A DNA stretch of 64,000 bases from Methylophilus sp. (GTDB lineage: Bacteria; Pseudomonadota; Gammaproteobacteria; Burkholderiales; Methylophilaceae): contig NZ_SSGF01000007.1 of the NCBI RefSeq assembly GCF_008015755.1, positions 1-64,000 on the forward strand. The letters run 5' to 3'. This document shows, one piece after another, positions 62,655-64,000 of this stretch. The notes under the pieces were generated by a model that was given only the letters and a program-made list of their open reading frames with translations, ran no database searches and had not been told where the DNA came from. Positions within the stretch are counted from its first letter, which is position 1. Every line of letters begins with the position of its first letter. A program made the translations under genes and the position numbers.

Positions 62655-63117
62655 GACGTACTCCTACTCAAAGACTCAAGCGGTCAAAACGTTGTTTTTG
62701 AAAAAACTTATTTTTTTAAAAATGATGGTTAATCGATACCCGCCAACCTATGGTGATCAGCCTGCGCGGCTGATTAATTCCTAGGCGCGAATAAGGCGAA
62801 TGATTCTCATCTGCGAGCAGTGTAGAAATGAAGCCTGCAGCCAAGTATCGGGCACTGGCTGATTGTCTTGTCAGAGGTGTCTGACACCGTCAGTGAGTCG
62901 TCCGTGAGTGAGTCATCATAGTCACGCTATCCAGCACATCGATTTTTGCCGACGATGGCGCTACGATTGCCAGGCTGGTTGAGGCGGGTGGCTGCGTTGT
63001 CCGAATCTTCCTACAGCAAATTCCGCCGTTGTGAGATGGGCGCCGGGAAGTGTTTTATACATAATGAGTGCCGACAACTCGTCAATCAAGAACACACTCA
63101 ACCATTAGGAGAACGAC
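62655..63117. other. Intergenic region before cytochrome cL
   Basis: No gene was seen in 463 bp. TGTCAGA-GGTG-TCTGACA (62869-62886) is a perfect 7-bp dyad, followed by several GTGAGT/GTCAGT repeats (62889-62920). These could be regulator sites for the divergent genes. A TATACATAAT near 63056-63065 may be the -10 region of the cytochrome gene. Confidence 0.4.
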
Positions 63118-63654
63118 ATGAATCGCACCCTTGGCTTCGGCCTGCTGGTATTAGTTGCTGGACTCACCGCCTGTGATAAACAGGCCTCAACGACTGGCGC
63201 TGCGGGCGCCGCTGCCAGCGGCGAAACCATTAAATTCGTCAAAACGCAGGACGGCTCGCCGCTGGAAATCAAGGCTGAGTTGTTTGATACACCTGCGGCC
63301 AAAGAATTTTTAGCCACCGGTAAAAACCCTTATGTGGGTAAAGAAGATGCGATTGCCCAAGGTAAAAAAACCTTTCAGTTGTATTCTTGCACCCAGTGTC
63401 ATGGCCCTGAGGCGGGTGGCCAAGTTGGCCCTGCATTGACCGGACCTAATTACAACTATGCCAAAGACGCGACGAATAAAGGCATGTTTGAAACTGTCTG
63501 GAACGGCACCAATGGCGGCATGGGGGCGAAGGGCAAAGGCCTGATGGATCCTTCAGATCCAAACAATGGCATTACCCCGGATGAGTTGCTGAAAGTGATT
63601 GCCTGGATCCGCAGTCATGGCAGCTTGACTGGTAATGAGGCCGTCGGCTCATAA
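63118..63654 (+). CDS. Cytochrome cL (MxaG/XoxG type), lipoprotein
   Basis: A 178-residue c-type cytochrome and probable electron acceptor of a PQQ methanol dehydrogenase. A lipobox (AGLTAC, Cys19) suggests membrane attachment. The haem site is CTQCHG (Cys91, Cys94, His95). Family features are DTPAAKEFLATGKNPY before it and DELLKVIAWIRSHG at the end. The sixth ligand is probably Met135 or Met143. TAGGAG lies 7 bp before the start. No mxaF or xoxF gene is in the window. It could be MxaG, XoxG or a related donor. Confidence 0.8.
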   Translation: MNRTLGFGLLVLVAGLTACDKQASTTGAAGAAASGETIKFVKTQDGSPLEIKAELFDTPAAKEFLATGKNPYVGKEDAIAQGKKTFQLYSCTQCHGPEAGGQVGPALTGPNYNYAKDATNKGMFETVWNGTNGGMGAKGKGLMDPSDPNNGITPDELLKVIAWIRSHGSLTGNEAVGS

Positions 63655-63688
63655 CACGCTGAGTGCCGATGATCGGCGCGCATGATGC

Positions 63689-63734
63689 GCAGGGCAGAGC
63701 GCCTAGGGGAAATCTTAGGCGTCCTGCCTGCTTT
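63689..63734. terminator. Hairpin after cytochrome cL
   Basis: CGCCTA (63700-63705) pairs with TAGGCG (63716-63721), extended outward by CAGGGCAG/CTGCCTG with mismatches and followed by TTT. It lies between two convergent genes. Confidence 0.5.
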
Positions 63735-64000
63735 AAACTGCTTGGCGTTGCTCAAGTTTTAAGATGATGAACTCAGCAGGCCTGACCGCTGCCATGCCAA
63801 TCTCAACCCGCATCAATCCTTGCCCAATGTCGGCTGCCGTCATGGTCTTTCCCAGCCCGATATTGACGAAAAAAGCATGCTCAGGCTTGCGGCCTTGTAA
63901 TGCGCCTTGTCGCCATAGCATGGTTAAAAAATTTTCGATCATGGCTTGTGTGCGTACCCAGGTGTTGGCATCGTTAGGTTCAAACATCAGGGCTTGCAAG
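63733..64000 (-). CDS. Contractile tail-sheath protein, C-terminal end (cut by window edge)
   Basis: The last 88-89 residues read QALMFEPNDANTWVRTQAMI, MLWRQGALQGRKPEHAFFV, MTAADIGQG and RVEIGMAAVRPAEFIILKLE. This is the conserved C-terminal domain of phage and extracellular contractile injection sheath proteins (FEPN, GAL-G, AFFV, VEIG-APVRPAEF pattern). The N-terminal part lies beyond the right edge. It suggests that a phage-tail-like injection cluster or prophage starts here. Confidence 0.8.
   Translation of the reverse strand, partial: LQALMFEPNDANTWVRTQAMIENFLTMLWRQGALQGRKPEHAFFVNIGLGKTMTAADIGQGLMRVEIGMAAVRPAEFIILKLEQRQAV

Noticed and set aside
1-64000. CRISPR arrays, rRNA and tRNA genes
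   Set aside because: No regularly spaced repeats, rRNA segments or cloverleaf patterns were noticed by eye; a covariance-model scan was not possible.

Overview
The window looks like chromosome of a methylotrophic betaproteobacterium, most likely Methylophilaceae. This rests on a cytochrome cL-type electron acceptor of methanol dehydrogenase (63118-63654), a PQQ precursor peptide gene (pqqA, 59611-59682), a molybdopterin formate-dehydrogenase-like pair (25879-28519), and Fur boxes and lipoboxes of betaproteobacterial style. The assignment is inference; no rRNA or tRNA gene was seen.

Positions 1-17342 form an accessory island, visibly richer in A+T than the rest. It starts inside an IS3-type transposase and ends at a complete 1213-bp IS3-family element that has no matching target duplication and has removed the start of an aldo-keto reductase gene. 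The island carries orphan antitoxin genes and their remnants (MazE, DUF2384/ParS and HigA types, present on both sides of the copper genes), a TIR-domain gene with an unknown partner, two tiny secreted-protein genes, and a complete copper-resistance block (multicopper oxidase, TolC-like lipoprotein, Met/His-rich DUF2231 protein, small metal-binding protein, CueR, CopZ, CopA). Two CueR promoters with 19-bp spacers drive copA and copZ. After the copper block come XRE, HNH-nuclease and membrane-protein genes of defence-island type.

Positions 17343-33329 hold core or flexible chromosome: an alpha/beta hydrolase with a divergent TetR gene, a TetR-controlled quinone-reductase/SDR operon with two matching palindromic operators, a Fur-controlled siderophore receptor, the formate-dehydrogenase-like pair, a MocR regulator, and two c-di-GMP enzymes.

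Positions 33612-52569 hold the most striking locus: an ECF sigma factor and FecR pair behind a Fur-like box, a 1230-residue signalling TonB-dependent receptor, two paralogous secreted four-cysteine proteins, an 11-gene type II secretion set (G, F, E, PilM/N/O/P-like platform genes, TPR-secretin, three further pseudopilins), and a private ExbB-ExbD-TonB set, all on one strand and closed by a terminator. My reading is a secrete-and-retrieve uptake system: the T2SS exports the two paralogs, and the receptor recovers their ligand using its own Ton motor.

Positions 52589-64000 hold a LysR/SDR pair, lipoproteins, a Tas-like aldo-keto reductase, outer-membrane phospholipase A, pqqA, a degenerate response regulator, an internally shortened sorbosone-dehydrogenase-like protein, a cyclopropane-fatty-acid-synthase-type methyltransferase, cytochrome cL, and the C-terminal end of a contractile tail-sheath gene at the right edge.
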